A stretch of DNA of 64,000 nt. Source: Glandiceps talaboti. Its lineage: Eukaryota; Hemichordata; Enteropneusta; Spengelidae. How positions within the stretch are numbered: the stretch's first letter is position 1; every line of letters begins with the position of its first letter. The position numbers and the translations under genes were made by a program. Under the pieces are notes generated by a model that ran no database searches, had not been told where the DNA came from, and saw only the letters and a list, made by a program, of their open reading frames with translations. Below are positions 61,282 through 64,000 of this stretch, in pieces. The stretch spans positions 11,722,931 through 11,786,930 of the forward strand of contig NC_135555.1 in NCBI RefSeq assembly GCF_964340395.1, given 5' to 3'.

Positions 61282-63448
61282 TACATACATACATACATAC
61301 ATACATACATACATACATACATACATACATACATACATTCATACATACATACATACATACATACATACATACATACATACATACATACATACATACATTC
61401 ATGCACCCATGCATGCATATTTCTAAATATACTTACATTTCAAGCGGACATCCCTTGGGGCAAGCCATTCGCTTGCCTGATTTCAAATATTCAAACATCG
61501 TTTCAAGGGGAACGCTTGGATATGGAGTTCCTCCCAATGTCATGATTTCCCATAATACTATACCAAATGACCAAACGTCACTTTTTGTGGTATACACGCG
61601 ATCGAATAACGCTTCAGGTGACATCCATTTTATAGGAACTCTTCCCTGCAATGGTAATGCGTTATCGTTTATACAAATGCGACACGTTTAAATTGAGTGC
61701 ATGCTATCCATAATAATACATACATGAATATTAACCGCAAGTAGCTCTCAAAATAGCTGTAAAAAGATGGTAATTGAGGTGATGTATGAGCAATTGACAT
61801 GTAGATGTTGCTCAAAATGTGATTGTATGACTAATTGAAATGATGACAATTTGCCATGAACTTTTATTTATTGTTGACGATGTGACCATTGTCAATATTT
61901 GCAATATAGTGATTATACGATGTCCGTCCGTCCGTCCGTATGTGTGTATGTACCGGTATGTACATGTATGTATGTATGTATGTATGTATGTATGTATGTA
62001 TGTATGCATGTATTGTTATAAAGATGAAGATCTGATTTATACCATATGCTCGTTTATATCTAATATAAAACATTTGGTACTGACATTTTAATTTCCAAGA
62101 ATACGTACTTGTGAGTTTTTCTTGTAGTAATCTTCATATCTGAGATCTCTCGCTAAACCAAAGTCTGCGATCTTCATAGTGAAAGTTTCGTCAACGAGGA
62201 CATTTCTTGCCGCCAAGTCTCTGTGAACACACTGTGAAATACATGTAATACATGGTCAGTAATTTACATCAAAAAGCTTTCTATTGCATGAGTGCCGCGA
62301 GTTAAAGTTTTGCAAGACAGTTTCTTCGTCTTAATGGTGACGAGATAGTAATGAAACAAGTCTGTAAAGCATTTGCCAAATTTTCGAATTACACTTTTTT
62401 TAGCTTTCTCTCCAATCAGCTCCAGGAACCTTTCGAAAGTGGTTTACTTAGCAGTACACTCTCATTTCGGTCACTTTTACCTGTCTGTCGTGCTGCAAAG
62501 GAACTGTTTTTTACCACACCACCGCCAAAGGCTGTTAGATATACTTGTTCCTCGTGAATATATATATAATTTGTAGCTTCGTATGATAAATTACAGAACC
62601 AATTACCGAAGGGACAGCATGTCTATTGAAGATGCTATCTGAATATGTTCCTCCTACTGTTATAACATAGCGTTATGCATAGGTGTAGTAGAGGGTAATC
62701 AGCACAATGTTTAGAGTGAAACGTTAACGTAGCAGACGGGGGCTAGCACAGTCACAGCTCCAGCGCCGTGGACAGGCTATCTAACGGTTCGCAAATGGCA
62801 TTTATCCTGAACTGTCTTTTTACAGGGTGAGTTTGTTATAAAAACTGCAGTCAATCCAACTACAAGAAAGGTGCATCTTTAGGCATAGATTTGATAGACT
62901 CTACGTTAATTCAAATTTAATAGCGGTCAACAAGTCATATTGTCATCTTCAGTATCAAACTGTCTTGGTGGTCTGATAGCTGTGATGTGGTATAATGAAT
63001 CAAGTAAAGTGGAGTTTGGGAGCTCGAAGCAAACGTGTTGTATGTAAGGGAATTTCATACTTCATGTATAAAAGGTATATTTATGTGCCTCAAATCTGTT
63101 TCCAGGACACTTCACGAAAACGTCATGTGGATTTGTATTATCGTAACCGGTATGAGGTATGTTGTTCAATCAAATTGTCTGATCAAAACTAAAATATTTA
63201 TTTGTGTCTACAATCCAACTTCCACAGTCATTTGCGGAAAAAAGTATAACATATCAAACGTACCTTGCCAGAAGCGAGGAATTCCATACCCCTGGCAATC
63301 TGATATGCAAATGAGATTAGATTCTTATTAGTAAGGGGTTGTGTCCCTTCTGGTTGTAAGTTTTGGTAAATACCAGTGTGTCGTCTTGCTCGGAGAAAAT
63401 CTCTCATATTCCCGTGAGCTGCGTATTCAAAAATCAATAACAATGGAC
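59957..63448 (-). CDS. FGFR-like receptor tyrosine kinase, last five coding exons (5' end off window)
   Basis: The membrane receptor's intracellular kinase C-lobe and tail. Exons in transcript order: 63264-63448, 62109-62231, 61437-61645, 60886-60991, 59957-60052 (TAA 59957-59959); all are GT-AG and in frame. Exon 1 here gives [20 protein letters not shown] (hinge) and [13 protein letters not shown]. Exon 2 has the catalytic loop [16 protein letters not shown] and activation-loop tyrosines EDYYKKN. Exon 3 reads [19 protein letters not shown] and [20 protein letters not shown]. Exon 4 has [18 protein letters not shown] then [15 protein letters not shown]. Exon 5 starts EYLALE, matching the FGFR EYLDLS site that binds PLC-gamma. 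These wordings and the intron before GRxPxKWM are those of FGFRs. Odd: Phe in the gatekeeper position where FGFR1 has Val, and a tail that stops about 30 residues after the EYL site begins. The N-lobe and ectodomain lie to the right of 64000. Confidence 0.93.
61163..61416. repeat. (ATAC)n / (CA)n microsatellite
   Basis: About 250 bp of ATAC repeats with a CA block, ending about 20 bp from exon 61437-61645 of the kinase. The open frames across it on both strands are low-complexity artefacts. Confidence 0.95.
61922..62010. repeat. (CCGT)n / (TATG)n microsatellite
   Basis: CCGT repeats followed by TATG repeats, in the kinase intron between exons 61437-61645 and 62109-62231. Confidence 0.9.
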
Positions 63449-64000
63449 CTATGGAAAGAAAAATGAAACATCAAATACAAACGTGTTATTTATTTATAAC
63501 ATACCCGTAAGACCATAGAAGATACCTTACAAATGGTTATAGTAATCACACAATTTTGTTTTCTCAATTTATTTTGGAGAGAAATTGACACGTACACGTT
63601 CTGTAGATCGCCATGGATACTCTATGCATCCCATATATACGATATCCTTTCAAGTAAATTTTTTTTTTTGAAAACACGTCTTTATAGAAAAAAATTATTA
63701 AATTCAGAGACATTACGTCCAATAATCAGAATCACATATTTTATAAGATGTCCAATAATCAATATTTAATGTAATCATGATTGTTTAACAGCTTTTTCAT
63801 TTACATGAGCTTCGTTTGATCTATAAGAGTGTATAGAATTGTTCATGTATTCTTGTTGGGAAGATATAGACAATTAATGCACGTACTCAGGAGAAACGAG
63901 AAACTTCATGCGATGAGAAATGTTTCTAGTTAAAACCATGGGCAAGAGATCGAGAACAGAAGGCCTATCTCCTTTACACTATACAACCGTCCGAGGTGTA

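Noticed and set aside
61093-61691. Open frames rich in MYVC or HTYI repeats
   Set aside because: They are six-frame readings of an (ATAC)n microsatellite.

Overview
This is a window of animal nuclear DNA, most likely from a marine invertebrate (deuterostome or lophotrochozoan; the sequence does not allow a closer call). It is AT-rich and dense in introns and repeats, splice sites follow GT-AG, and there are no operons or bacterial signals. Three real genes are visible, and every exon below was read by hand from splice sites and reading frame.

Genes. (1) 1214-13868, minus strand: a complete 15-exon SLC5-family sodium/monocarboxylate-type cotransporter. (2) 19327-54475, plus strand: its paralogue, also 15 exons, with exons 1-14 identical in length and phase to those of gene 1. 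The two genes are head to head, with about 5.5 kb between their start codons and similar sequence just upstream of each ATG. (3) 59957-63448, minus strand: the last five coding exons of an FGFR-like receptor tyrosine kinase, whose 5' part lies beyond the right edge. The two transporters would move small monocarboxylates or vitamins with Na+ across the plasma membrane. The kinase is an unrelated neighbour.

Mobile and repeated DNA. The gene-1 introns hold a 300-bp MITE with perfect 88-bp inverted ends and a 10-bp target duplication, an L2-type LINE 3' end, and a Penelope-like GIY-YIG endonuclease remnant set between perfect 60-bp inverted repeats and long (TA)n tracts. The intergenic region holds a 5'-truncated, broken CR1/Jockey-type reverse transcriptase, a direct duplication of about 500 bp, and a relic of a third SLC5A first exon. 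Intron 3 of gene 2 is 23.8 kb long and is filled largely by a satellite-like array (about 26.4-43.15 kb) of 1.67-kb units. The array has nested ~70-bp sub-repeats, two short-unit variants and a dimeric higher-order pattern. Further MITEs and foldbacks lie at 44.1 kb and 48.4-49.4 kb.

The most notable observations are the nested satellite inside a transporter intron, a relic second copy of the 3' half of exon 11 that matches the neighbouring paralogue better than its own gene, a short near-identical tract in exon 14 of both paralogues that suggests gene conversion, and a 1-base deletion that rewrote the C-terminus of gene 1. Between 54.6 and 59.9 kb no gene was recognised.
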